DNA of 64,000 nucleotides. It comes from Bradyrhizobium sp. 170 (GTDB lineage: Bacteria; Pseudomonadota; Alphaproteobacteria; Rhizobiales; Xanthobacteraceae). The notes beneath the pieces were generated by a model that saw only the letters and a list, made by a program, of their open reading frames with translations, was not told the origin of the DNA and did not search any database. The stretch covers positions 4,030,001 to 4,094,000 of the forward strand of contig NZ_CP064703.1 in NCBI RefSeq assembly GCF_023101085.1. Reading direction: 5' to 3'. Position 1 is the first letter of the stretch. Each line of letters begins with the position of its first letter. The position numbers were made by a program, and so were the translations under genes. This document shows, in pieces, positions 26,875-34,466 of this stretch.

Positions 26875-28053
26875 TCAGACGTCCTTCTCTTTCGTTACGC
26901 TTCGAGGCGGCGGCGCCCGCAGCAAGCTCAGCGCCAGCAGCGCGGAGAGACTGAGCGCCGACGACACGATCAGGATGCGGCTACCCATGACGTCGATCAA
27001 GAGGCTGAAAGCCAATGGCGCGCCGGCCTGCGCGATCCGCGCCGGAGCGCCGATGATCCCCAGGCGATAGGCATAATTTTTCGGCCCGAAGATTGCTAGC
27101 GGCATCGTGCCGCGCGCAATGGTCAGGATGCCGTTGCCGGTGCCGTGAAAGACAGCAAAGACGCTGGCCGCGCCGCCGCCGAACAGTCCGATGATGGCTG
27201 CACCGATCGGATGCGTGAGGCAGGCGAGCCGCCCCGACACCAGCGGGTGATACCGCGACAGAAAGCTCGCCTCGAAGATCCGCGCTGCCACCTGCGACGG
27301 ACCAATCAGCGCGCCGGCCGCCACCGCCTGCAGCGAGGTCGCGCCGGCGGCTTCCAAAATCCGCGGCAAATGCGCGGCCATCGCGCCGGTGACGCTCCAC
27401 GCTGCGGCGAAGGCAAACGCCAACAGGATCATGGTGCGGTCGAGCGGAATGTGCGGTTTGACGGCGGCGGCAACCGCAGCCTTCGCGCCGGCAACAGGCG
27501 GCAGCATCAGCCAGTTGATCGGCAGGCCGATCAGGATGTGCGCCGCCGCCCACGCAAAGCAGGTGTTGCGCCAGCCGATCGTCTCCAGCCCCCACGCGGT
27601 CAGCGGCCACCCCACCGTCGAGGCGAAGCCCGCGATCAGGGTGATGCCGGTGATCGAACGCCGCGCCGCGTCGCCGTAGATGCGGCCGAGCGCGCCGAAG
27701 GCGGCGTCGTAGAGACCCGCACCCATGCCGATGCCGAGCAGAAGCCAGGCGGCGAGCAGCACCGGTATCGAATAGGTAAGGCCGAGCAGCGCTAGTCCCG
27801 CGGCCAGCACGACGTTGGAAATCGACAATACGGACCGGCCGCCGACCAGGTCGATCTGCCGGCCGATGCGCGGTCCGAGCATGGCCGAAATGACCAGCGA
27901 TGCGGAGAAGGCGGCAAAGATCCAGTTCGAGGAGACGCCGAGATCGCGCGCGATCGGATCGGCGAGGATGGCGGGCAGGTAATAGCTCGAGGCCCAGGCC
28001 AGGGTCTGTGTGGTGCCGAGCGCGACAATGATGGAAAACTGGTTGCGGTTCAC
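26875..28053 (-). CDS. MFS transporter 2 of the arsenic operon
   Basis: 392 residues with about 12 membrane segments. The start is a GTG at 28053, four bases overlapping the upstream MFS stop (GTGA); longer ATG starts lie inside that gene. It begins NRNQFSIIVALGTTQTLAWASSYYLPAIL and contains GIGMGAGLYDAAFGALGRIYGDAARRSITGITLIAGFASTVGW, a pattern of MFS proteins found near ars genes in rhizobia. It could export an arsenical, but the substrate is inferred from context only. Confidence 0.88.
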   Translation of the reverse strand: MNRNQFSIIVALGTTQTLAWASSYYLPAILADPIARDLGVSSNWIFAAFSASLVISAMLGPRIGRQIDLVGGRSVLSISNVVLAAGLALLGLTYSIPVLLAAWLLLGIGMGAGLYDAAFGALGRIYGDAARRSITGITLIAGFASTVGWPLTAWGLETIGWRNTCFAWAAAHILIGLPINWLMLPPVAGAKAAVAAAVKPHIPLDRTMILLAFAFAAAWSVTGAMAAHLPRILEAAGATSLQAVAAGALIGPSQVAARIFEASFLSRYHPLVSGRLACLTHPIGAAIIGLFGGGAASVFAVFHGTGNGILTIARGTMPLAIFGPKNYAYRLGIIGAPARIAQAGAPLAFSLLIDVMGSRILIVSSALSLSALLALSLLRAPPPRSVTKEKDV

Positions 28054-29261
28054 GGCTGTTGAGTCTCTCTTCTCGACCAATAGAGCGCCAGCGGCCCGAG
28101 CAGGATCCCCCCCGCCAGCACCGAAAATGCCGCCATCCAGGCCGACGAACTTTGCGGTCCCCCCGCAGCGTCCAGCGCAATACCCACCGCCCACGCGCCA
28201 AGCGCGGAAAGGCTGAAGCCGACGGTGGAATGCATCGCCATGGTCGCGCCGCGATATTGCGGGTCCGCAGCCATCGACATGCCCGAGGTTAATGCGCCGG
28301 AATCGGCGGGGACCGTGATGGCATAGACCAGCATCAAGGGCAGCAGCAGCCAGGGTGATCTGTCGGCGCATATACCGATCAGAAGCGCTATGGCGGCGGA
28401 GGAGAACATCACCGCTGCGACGGCGCGGTGGCGGCCGAACCTGAGCGCGAACTCATTGCCGAGAATGCTCGCGGGCATCGCGAGCAGCGAGAACACGACG
28501 CTGACCACGATCGGCGTTAAGATCGAGGCGTCTGAATTTCTTAGCGAGACAAAGGTCCAGAACGCCACGATCCAGGTTCTGATGCCGTAGAGCTCGAAAC
28601 AATGTGCGCCGTAGCCGAGGACGAACCCCATGGCTTTCTTGTTCTGGACCACCGGCGCGAAATCCAGCAGGCGTCCGGTCGCCGGCTTCGGCTCGACCGG
28701 CCGCAGCAGGAAGCAGACGGTGAGCATCAGGAGCGGCCCGGCGGCCGTGACAAAGAATGCGCTGCGCCAGCCCCAGGCTTCCGCGACGAGTTGGGAAACC
28801 AGGAACGACAGGCCGACCCCGAACGAGAAACTCGACGTGTAAAGCGTGATCGAACGGGATGAATCGCCTGGCGCGAGCCGGTCCGTGAGCGCCTTGAGGC
28901 CCGGCATATAGGCCCCCGCAAAGCCGACGCCGGCGATTGCGTTGAATAGGGCGCCCGACCACAGCCCGGTTGCGAACAGGCCGAACAGCAATGTGCCGAG
29001 CGCGCTCAGCGCCGAGCCAGCGATCAGGATTTTGCGCGCGTCCATGCGGTCGGTCAGCGTCGCCAGCACCGGCACGGTCAGCATGTAGCCGGCGGCGCCG
29101 GAGCCCGCCAGCAGTCCGGCTTGCGCCCCGCTTAGATGCCATTCCGGAATCAGGAATGCCGCAAGGATGGAAGGCACGACGACGTGCGGGAGCAGGCTGC
29201 CAAGCTGCCCCAGGCACATCGCAACAATGACGGATCGGCCTTCCAGAAAAATTCCGTTCAC
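28050..29261 (-). CDS. MFS transporter 1 of the arsenic operon
   Basis: 403 residues with about 12 membrane segments. The first-half loop motif is TLTDRMDARKILIAGSALSALG and the central region reads GFAGAYMPGLKALTDRLAPGDSSRSITLYTSSFS. Second gene after arsR in the leftward operon: ten bases after the FAD oxidoreductase and overlapping MFS 2. Having two consecutive non-identical MFS genes raises the possibility that each handles a different arsenic species. Confidence 0.9.
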   Translation of the reverse strand: MNGIFLEGRSVIVAMCLGQLGSLLPHVVVPSILAAFLIPEWHLSGAQAGLLAGSGAAGYMLTVPVLATLTDRMDARKILIAGSALSALGTLLFGLFATGLWSGALFNAIAGVGFAGAYMPGLKALTDRLAPGDSSRSITLYTSSFSFGVGLSFLVSQLVAEAWGWRSAFFVTAAGPLLMLTVCFLLRPVEPKPATGRLLDFAPVVQNKKAMGFVLGYGAHCFELYGIRTWIVAFWTFVSLRNSDASILTPIVVSVVFSLLAMPASILGNEFALRFGRHRAVAAVMFSSAAIALLIGICADRSPWLLLPLMLVYAITVPADSGALTSGMSMAADPQYRGATMAMHSTVGFSLSALGAWAVGIALDAAGGPQSSSAWMAAFSVLAGGILLGPLALYWSRRETQQP

Positions 29262-29271
29262 TCCCTATTGA

Positions 29272-30636
29272 TCAGGAGGCGCAGCCGCACCCCGTCTTGC
29301 CGTCCTGCTTTGCTTTCTCATCCGCGACGCAACAAGCGTCAACATCAGATAATGCAGGGCCGCCGCAACAATTGCTGGCATCTGGCGCGAGCGACCGGCT
29401 GCAGACACCGGTCTCCGGCAGCACAAGTTCGACCCGCTCCGCGGCCTCGCGGTCGCCGGCGATGTCGGCTGCAATCGAGCGCACCTGTTCGTATCCCGTA
29501 AGCATCAGGAAGGTCGGTGCGCGGCCGTAGGATTTCATGCCCGCGAAATAGAAGCCGGGTTCATCCTGGGCCAGTTCGCGGGCGCCGTGTGGCCGCACGG
29601 TGCCGCAGCTATGTTCGTTGGGGTCGATCAGCTGGGCCAGCGCGACCGGGCATTCGATCGCCGGATCGAGCCGGATGCGCAACTCGCGCGCAAAGTCGAG
29701 GTCCGGGCGAAAGCCTGTCGCGACGATGAGTTCGTCGACCACGGTCCGACGGGCGCTGCAGCCCGATATGGCACCGACGACGAGGCGAGGGCCGTCGGCG
29801 ATGAGATGCGAGACACGAAATTCGCTTTCCACCTTGATCCGGCCCGCCGTTACCAGTGCGGCGAAGGCGGCGCCAAGTTCGCCGCGGGCGACCAGCTTGT
29901 CATTGGCGGCGCCGCCGAAAGCCTTGGCGGGATCGCTGCCGCGCAGCAGCCAGATCGGCCGGGTTTTAGGTACTTCTGCCGCAAGCTTCGCCAGATCGGT
30001 CAGCGTGCCGATCGCGGAATGCCCGGCACCCAGCACTGCTACGGTCTTGCCGGCATAGCGCGCGCGGTCCTTACCCAATATGTCGGGCATGCCGTAGGCG
30101 ATTCTGTCAGTGGCCTCTTGTTCGCCGATGGCGGGGAGGCCGTTCGCGCCCGCCGGATTCGGCGAATGCCAAGTGCCGGATACGTCGATGACCGCATCGG
30201 CCTTGATGATCTCAGGGCCTTTCCCGTTCTGATACCGGATTTCGAACGGCGCCGCTTCGCGGCCCTTGGTCTTGAGCTTGTCGAAGCCCGCCCGGCTGAT
30301 ACCGGTGACGCGGCTCGACGTGCGAATGTAGGGCTTGAGCGCGGTGTTGTTGGCGAGCGGCTCGAGATAGCGCTCCACCATCTCCGCGCCCGTCGGGTAC
30401 TGGTCGGGTTCGGGAGAGTTCCAGCCGGTCGTCGCCAACAGGTGCGCCGCCGCCTTGTCGACGTTGTATTCCCATGGCGAGAACAGTTGAACATGGCCCC
30501 ATTGCCGCATGGCGTGGCCGACAGTGTCGCCGGCTTCCAGCACGATCGGCTGCAGGCCGCGCTCCAGCACACGGGCGGCGGCGGCAAGGCCGACCGGCCC
30601 GGCTCCGATGATAGCGACGGTCTTCGCTTCGCTCAC
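29272..30636 (-). CDS. FAD/NAD(P)-dependent oxidoreductase of the arsenic operon with Cys-rich tail
   Basis: 454 residues. The N-terminal Rossmann motif VAIIGAGPVGLAAAARVLERG binds FAD and a second, VAVLGAGHSAIG near residue 195, binds NAD(P)H, the layout of flavin monooxygenase-like enzymes. The last 45 residues contain seven cysteines, including NCCGG, ACC and GCGC, a probable metalloid-binding tail. Start GTG at 30636 has GGGAGAA upstream; an earlier in-frame GTG at 30678 lacks a ribosome site. It may act on arsenite or an organoarsenical, but the reaction is not shown. Confidence 0.85.
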   Translation of the reverse strand: MSEAKTVAIIGAGPVGLAAAARVLERGLQPIVLEAGDTVGHAMRQWGHVQLFSPWEYNVDKAAAHLLATTGWNSPEPDQYPTGAEMVERYLEPLANNTALKPYIRTSSRVTGISRAGFDKLKTKGREAAPFEIRYQNGKGPEIIKADAVIDVSGTWHSPNPAGANGLPAIGEQEATDRIAYGMPDILGKDRARYAGKTVAVLGAGHSAIGTLTDLAKLAAEVPKTRPIWLLRGSDPAKAFGGAANDKLVARGELGAAFAALVTAGRIKVESEFRVSHLIADGPRLVVGAISGCSARRTVVDELIVATGFRPDLDFARELRIRLDPAIECPVALAQLIDPNEHSCGTVRPHGARELAQDEPGFYFAGMKSYGRAPTFLMLTGYEQVRSIAADIAGDREAAERVELVLPETGVCSRSLAPDASNCCGGPALSDVDACCVADEKAKQDGKTGCGCAS

Positions 30637-30659
30637 GGCATTCTCCCATAGAACTGGAA

Positions 30660-30671
30660 ATATCGAAATAT
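30660..30671. promoter_or_regulatory. Candidate ArsR-type operator between arsR and oxidoreductase
   Basis: ATATCGAAATAT lies in the 54-bp gap between arsR1 and the oxidoreductase gene. The same ATCGAAATA core occurs in the divergent ars promoter at 31059-31067 and a close relative, ATATCGATA, at 31114-31122. Confidence 0.4.
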
Positions 30672-30690
30672 AGGTCACAAACGATGATGC

Positions 30691-31008
30691 TTATGCCGCC
30701 GACTTGGCATCCTTTGTTTCGGAGCTTTCGGTGCAGCATTCGGCGACCAGAAAACCCACCAGCTCCCGCATCACTTCGTAGTTGGCGTGGCAGATCAGCG
30801 TGGTCGCATCGCGCACCTGGGTTACGAGGCCGACTACCACCAGCGCCTTGATGTGGTGGGAGAGGGTGGAGGGCGCGATCTTCAGTTTCTCCTGCAGGCG
30901 CCCAACCGCAAGCCCGGCGCCACCGGCACGGATCAGTGCGCGATAGATCCTGAGCCGGGTCGGATTGCCCAGCGCTTCGAGGTGAGCGGCGGCGTCGTCG
31001 ATTTTCAT
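30691..31008 (-). CDS. arsR: ArsR/SmtB family metalloregulator 1
   Basis: 105 residues with a winged helix: ALGNPTRLRIYRALI, recognition helix APSTLSHHIKALVVVGLV. A vicinal cysteine pair (Cys91-Cys92, VAECC) near the C-terminus could bind As(III), releasing DNA. It heads the leftward operon (oxidoreductase, two MFS, ridA). A GAGAGGG ribosome site precedes its ATG. It faces a second arsR across 125 bp. Confidence 0.92.
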   Translation of the reverse strand: MKIDDAAAHLEALGNPTRLRIYRALIRAGGAGLAVGRLQEKLKIAPSTLSHHIKALVVVGLVTQVRDATTLICHANYEVMRELVGFLVAECCTESSETKDAKSAA

Positions 31009-31133
31009 AAAGGCACCCTCTCACGCGAATTCAGACCTGTCAACCGTATTTCTAGAAACATCGAAATAGATGGCGACGGGCAGCTTCTGGCGTTCGGGTT
31101 GACAGGAGATAACATATCGATAAGTCTGGATAT
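31009..31133. promoter_or_regulatory. Divergent ars promoter/operator region
   Basis: Between the two arsR genes. CCTGTCAACC (31036-31045) and its exact inverted partner GGTTGACAGG (31097-31106) place a TTGACA on each strand. Between and beside them are TATTTCTAGAAACATCGAAATA (31047-31068 region) and ATATCGATA (31114-31122), AT-rich dyads likely bound by ArsR. The -10 elements are not clear. Confidence 0.5.
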
Positions 31134-31496
31134 ATGGAATCAGAACGGGCCATCCTCGCGCTGGCGGCGCTTGCCCAATCCACCCGGCTCGATGTGTTTC
31201 GCTTGCTGGCGAAGCACGAGCCGGAGGGGCTCGCGGCCGGCGACATCGCCAAGGCACTCGCGGTGCCGCAAAATACCATGTCGTCGCATCTGGCGATTTT
31301 GTCCCGCGCCGGGCTGGTGACGGCGCAGCGCTTCAGCCGATCGATTGTCTACCGCGCTGATCTCAAGGTCTTTCAGGCCGTAGTCCTGTTCATGCTGCGG
31401 GATTGCTGCGACGGCCGTCCTGAAATCTGCGGGCCATTGATCGAAGATCTCATGCCTTGCTGCCCGCCAAAGACGAGGAGGAAAGCGCATGTCTGA
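31134..31496 (+). CDS. arsR: ArsR/SmtB family metalloregulator 2
   Basis: 120 residues. The winged helix includes LAQSTRLDVFRLLAKHEP and recognition helix VPQNTMSSHLAILSRAGLV. Five cysteines follow: Cys91-Cys92 and Cys99 in RDCCDGRPEICG, then Cys109-Cys110 near the end. A vicinal Cys pair with a third Cys shortly after resembles C-terminal As(III) sites known in some ArsR proteins. It heads the rightward operon and overlaps arsC by eight bases. Confidence 0.92.
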   Translation: MESERAILALAALAQSTRLDVFRLLAKHEPEGLAAGDIAKALAVPQNTMSSHLAILSRAGLVTAQRFSRSIVYRADLKVFQAVVLFMLRDCCDGRPEICGPLIEDLMPCCPPKTRRKAHV

Positions 31497-32016
31497 GCGC
31501 GTCTACAACGTTCTCTTCCTGTGTACCGGAAACACCGCCCGTTCGATCCTGGCGGAATCGATCCTCCGAAAGGACGGTCACCGCAACTTCCGCGCCTTCT
31601 CCGCTGGCGGTCAGCCAAAGGGGATGGTCAATCCGTTTGCGATCAAGGTGCTCAACCGGCTCGATTACCCCACGGACGAATTGCGCTCGAAGAGCTGGGA
31701 AGAGTTTGCGCACAGCGACGCACCCGTGATGGATTTCGTCTTTACGGTTTGCGACAACGCGGCCGGTGAGTCCTGTCCGATATGGCCGGGGCAACCGATG
31801 ACGGCGCATTGGGGTATCGAGGACCCGGCGGCGGCGGAGGGCACCGACATTGAGAAGGAAGCGGCCTTCGTCGCGGCGTTCCGGTATCTCAAGAATCGAA
31901 TCGCCGCCTTTACGAGCCTGCCGCTGGAGAGCATCGACGCCCTGTCGCTGGGGACGCGGCTGCGCGACATCGGCCGCATCGCAGGCTCGACGTCCAGCCA
32001 GAATAGGGCGAGCTGA
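31489..32016 (+). CDS. arsC: Arsenate reductase, low-molecular-weight phosphatase type
   Basis: 175 residues. The P-loop CTGNTARS (nucleophile Cys12) is the signature of LMW-phosphatase-like arsenate reductases, and VCDNAAGESCPIWPG supplies the second and third redox cysteines (about 88 and 96) for a disulfide cascade normally restored by thioredoxin. It would reduce arsenate to arsenite. The gene overlaps arsR2 by eight bases and its TGA overlaps the aqpS ATG. Confidence 0.93.
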   Translation: MSERVYNVLFLCTGNTARSILAESILRKDGHRNFRAFSAGGQPKGMVNPFAIKVLNRLDYPTDELRSKSWEEFAHSDAPVMDFVFTVCDNAAGESCPIWPGQPMTAHWGIEDPAAAEGTDIEKEAAFVAAFRYLKNRIAAFTSLPLESIDALSLGTRLRDIGRIAGSTSSQNRAS

Positions 32017-32711
32017 TGCAGGAATTTGATTTGCCGCGCCGGCTCGCCGCCGAAGCTCTCGGCACCGCGCTGTTGGTCGCGACCGTGGTCGGCTCCGGCA
32101 TCATGGCCGAAACTTTGACAAAGGACGTCGCGCTTGCGCTGCTCGGCAATACGCTGCCGACCGGCGCGATCCTGGTGGTTCTCATCAGCATTCTCGGGCC
32201 CATCTCGGGTGCGCATTTCAATCCCGCGGTATCGCTGGTCTTTGCCTTGAAAGGCGAGCTGACGCCGCGCGATGCGCTCGGTTACGTGGCTGCGCAGGTC
32301 GCGAGCGGGCTTGCCGGAACCATGATCGCGCATGCGATGTTCGCGCTGCCGCTAATCGACGCCTCGCTGAAAATGCGAACCGGTGGCGCGCAATGGTTCG
32401 CCGAGGGCGTCGCCGCCTTCGGCCTGGTGGCGACCATCCTCGCCGGCATCAGGTTCAACCGCACGGCGGTGCCCTGGCTGGTCGGCCTCTACATCACGGC
32501 GGCCTACTGGTTTACGGCCTCGACCTCGTTTGCCAATCCCGCCGTTGCAATCGCGCGCTCGATGACCAATACGTTTTCGGGCATTCGTCCCGCCGATCTT
32601 CCCGGCTTTATCGCGGCCGAGCTCTGCGGCGCGGTCGTCGCGCTGATCTTCATGAACTGGCTGCTGCGCGGGGCAGGCGAGGCGGCAACGACCAAGGAGG
32701 CTCAGCCATGA
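32016..32711 (+). CDS. aqpS: Aquaglyceroporin of the arsenic operon (AqpS-like)
   Basis: 231 residues, MIP/aquaporin family with six membrane segments and both half-helix motifs: NPA at 69-71 (GAHFNPAV) and NPA at 174-176 followed by the selectivity arginine 181 (SFANPAVAIAR). In Sinorhizobium meliloti an AqpS in the ars operon lets arsenite leave the cell down its gradient in place of ArsB or Acr3. The same role is inferred here from the operon: arsenate reductases on both sides and no dedicated arsenite pump in the window. It overlaps arsC2 by ATGA. Confidence 0.92.
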   Translation: MQEFDLPRRLAAEALGTALLVATVVGSGIMAETLTKDVALALLGNTLPTGAILVVLISILGPISGAHFNPAVSLVFALKGELTPRDALGYVAAQVASGLAGTMIAHAMFALPLIDASLKMRTGGAQWFAEGVAAFGLVATILAGIRFNRTAVPWLVGLYITAAYWFTASTSFANPAVAIARSMTNTFSGIRPADLPGFIAAELCGAVVALIFMNWLLRGAGEAATTKEAQP

Positions 32712-33115
32712 GCGTGACCATCTATCACAATCCCGCCTGCGGCACCTCGCGCAATACGCTGGCGATGATCCGGCAGAGCGGCGAGGAGCCCGACGTGATC
32801 GAGTACCTGAAGACCCCGCCGAGCCGCGCGCGGCTGGTCGAGCTGATCGGCGCGCTCGGCATCTCGCCGCGCGAGCTGCTGCGCGAAAAGGGCACGCCCT
32901 ACGCCGAGCTTGGCCTGGCCGATCCCAAATGGAGCGACGACGAGCTGATCGACTTCATGCTTGCTCATCCGATCCTGATCAACCGGCCGATCGTGGTGAC
33001 GGCGAAGGGCGTGCGGCTGTGCCGGCCGTCGGAGCTGGTGCTTGATCTGCTCGACAATCCCATCCAATCCTTCGTCAAGGAGGACGGCGAGGCGGTGACG
33101 CGCGCGAAGGGTTGA
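32708..33115 (+). CDS. arsC: Arsenate reductase, glutaredoxin-dependent type
   Basis: 135 residues, thioredoxin-fold ArsC of the plasmid R773 type. The active site HNPACGTSRNT has the catalytic cysteine 11, and the later PILINRPIVVTAKGVRLCRP holds the conserved arginines that bind arsenate. It uses glutathione and glutaredoxin, unlike the LMW type encoded two genes upstream. Last gene of the rightward ars operon, ATGA-coupled to aqpS. Confidence 0.95.
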   Translation: MSVTIYHNPACGTSRNTLAMIRQSGEEPDVIEYLKTPPSRARLVELIGALGISPRELLREKGTPYAELGLADPKWSDDELIDFMLAHPILINRPIVVTAKGVRLCRPSELVLDLLDNPIQSFVKEDGEAVTRAKG

Positions 33116-33162
33116 AGGGCGCGAGGCTTTCACCCGTCACGATTGCGCGGCATAATAGCGGC

Positions 33163-34422
33163 ATGGAACTCACGCCCCGTCTGCGCCTGATGAACTGGCT
33201 GGTCAACCAGGGTCTCACAGGCCTGCCCGAAAATGATCTGATCCGCGGTTTCTGCCAACGCTGCCGCGCCGAAGGCCTCCCCGTATCGCGCGGGATGGTC
33301 TTCATCGATACGCTGCACCCGATCTTCGAGGGCCGCGGCTTTCGCTGGAACGACGCCGAGACCAACGAAAGCGACGTCTTCGAATATGGCTCGACCAACG
33401 AGGGCGAAGCCGCGCAGGCATGGCGCAGTTCGATCTTCTACCACATGCTCGAAAACGGTCATGAGGAACTGCCGGTCGACCTCGGCGATGGCGGGACTCA
33501 CAGGTTCAAGTTCGTAAACGAACTCGCCGAGAAGGGCCACAAGCATCTGGTGGCCTATGTGCATCAGTTCGGCGAAGCCGGCACCATGGGGCAGATGGAC
33601 TGCGTCTACTCCTATTGGGTGACGAGGCACGACGAGGGATTTGGCGCGCAGGGCCTGGCGGCGCTGCGCGATCTCGTGCCGGTGCTGGGGCTGGCGATCA
33701 AATCCGCGGCGCAGGCCGACATCACCAAGACGCTCGGGCGCGTCTATCTCGGGCGCGACGCGGCCGAGCAGGTGCTGCGCGGGCGGATCGCGCGCGGTGT
33801 CACCGAACGCATCAACACGGTGCTATGGTTTTCCGACCTGCGCGGCTCGACCGCGATCAGCGAGAGCATCGATCCCGGCGAGATCATCCCGTTCCTCAAC
33901 GATTATGCGCAAGCCTCGATCGACGCCATCCATGACGCCGGCGGCGAGGTGCTGAAGCTGATCGGCGATGGCGTGCTGGCGATGTTCACCCATGACAACA
34001 TGGCGGTGGCAAAACGCACAGCACTTCGCGCCGAACATCGCTTCCGCCGCAACATGAAGGCGCTCACCGCCCGCCGCGCGGCCGAAAACCGGCCGGTTAC
34101 CACGGCCCATGTCGGCCTGCATGTCGGCGAGGTGTTTTACGGCAATATCGGCAGCGACGACCGGCTCGACTTCACCGTGGTGGGGCCGGCCGTCAACGAG
34201 GTCAGCCGCATCGCCTCGATGTGCCGCTCGGTCGACCGTGAACTCCTGATGTCGTCGGCGTTTCGCGCCGGCCTCGATGCCGCCGGGCGAAACTATCTGG
34301 TGTCCACCGGCCGCTACGCCCTGCGCGGCATCGGCCGCGCGCAGGACCTCTACACGCTCGATCCGGATATTGCCGCGGACGAGGTGGTGGCGGGGAAGTA
34401 CGAGCGGTATCTGGCTGGCTAG
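33163..34422 (+). CDS. Class III adenylate/guanylate cyclase
   Basis: 419 residues. The C-terminal half is a class III catalytic domain: VLWFSDLRGSTAISES with the first metal-binding Asp, LKLIGDGVLAMF with the second, and FTVVGPAVNEVSRIASMC with the transition-state Asn. The N-terminal ~200 residues are a sensor-like region of unknown type also seen in rhizobial cyclases. No membrane segment is seen, so it is probably cytosolic. Start at the ATG 33163; an upstream in-frame start at 33112 overlaps arsC. Confidence 0.88.
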   Translation: MELTPRLRLMNWLVNQGLTGLPENDLIRGFCQRCRAEGLPVSRGMVFIDTLHPIFEGRGFRWNDAETNESDVFEYGSTNEGEAAQAWRSSIFYHMLENGHEELPVDLGDGGTHRFKFVNELAEKGHKHLVAYVHQFGEAGTMGQMDCVYSYWVTRHDEGFGAQGLAALRDLVPVLGLAIKSAAQADITKTLGRVYLGRDAAEQVLRGRIARGVTERINTVLWFSDLRGSTAISESIDPGEIIPFLNDYAQASIDAIHDAGGEVLKLIGDGVLAMFTHDNMAVAKRTALRAEHRFRRNMKALTARRAAENRPVTTAHVGLHVGEVFYGNIGSDDRLDFTVVGPAVNEVSRIASMCRSVDRELLMSSAFRAGLDAAGRNYLVSTGRYALRGIGRAQDLYTLDPDIAADEVVAGKYERYLAG

Positions 34423-34435
34423 GCCTGTTTTGGCT

Positions 34436-34453
34436 CCGTCATTGCGAGCCACC
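34436..34453. repeat. Truncated CGTCATTGCGAGC element
   Basis: CCGTCATTGCGAGCCACC matches one arm of the palindromes at 5138 and 45104, but no inverted partner follows. A decayed half-copy between convergent genes. Confidence 0.55.
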
Positions 34454-34466
34454 CGGTCGGCAACTG

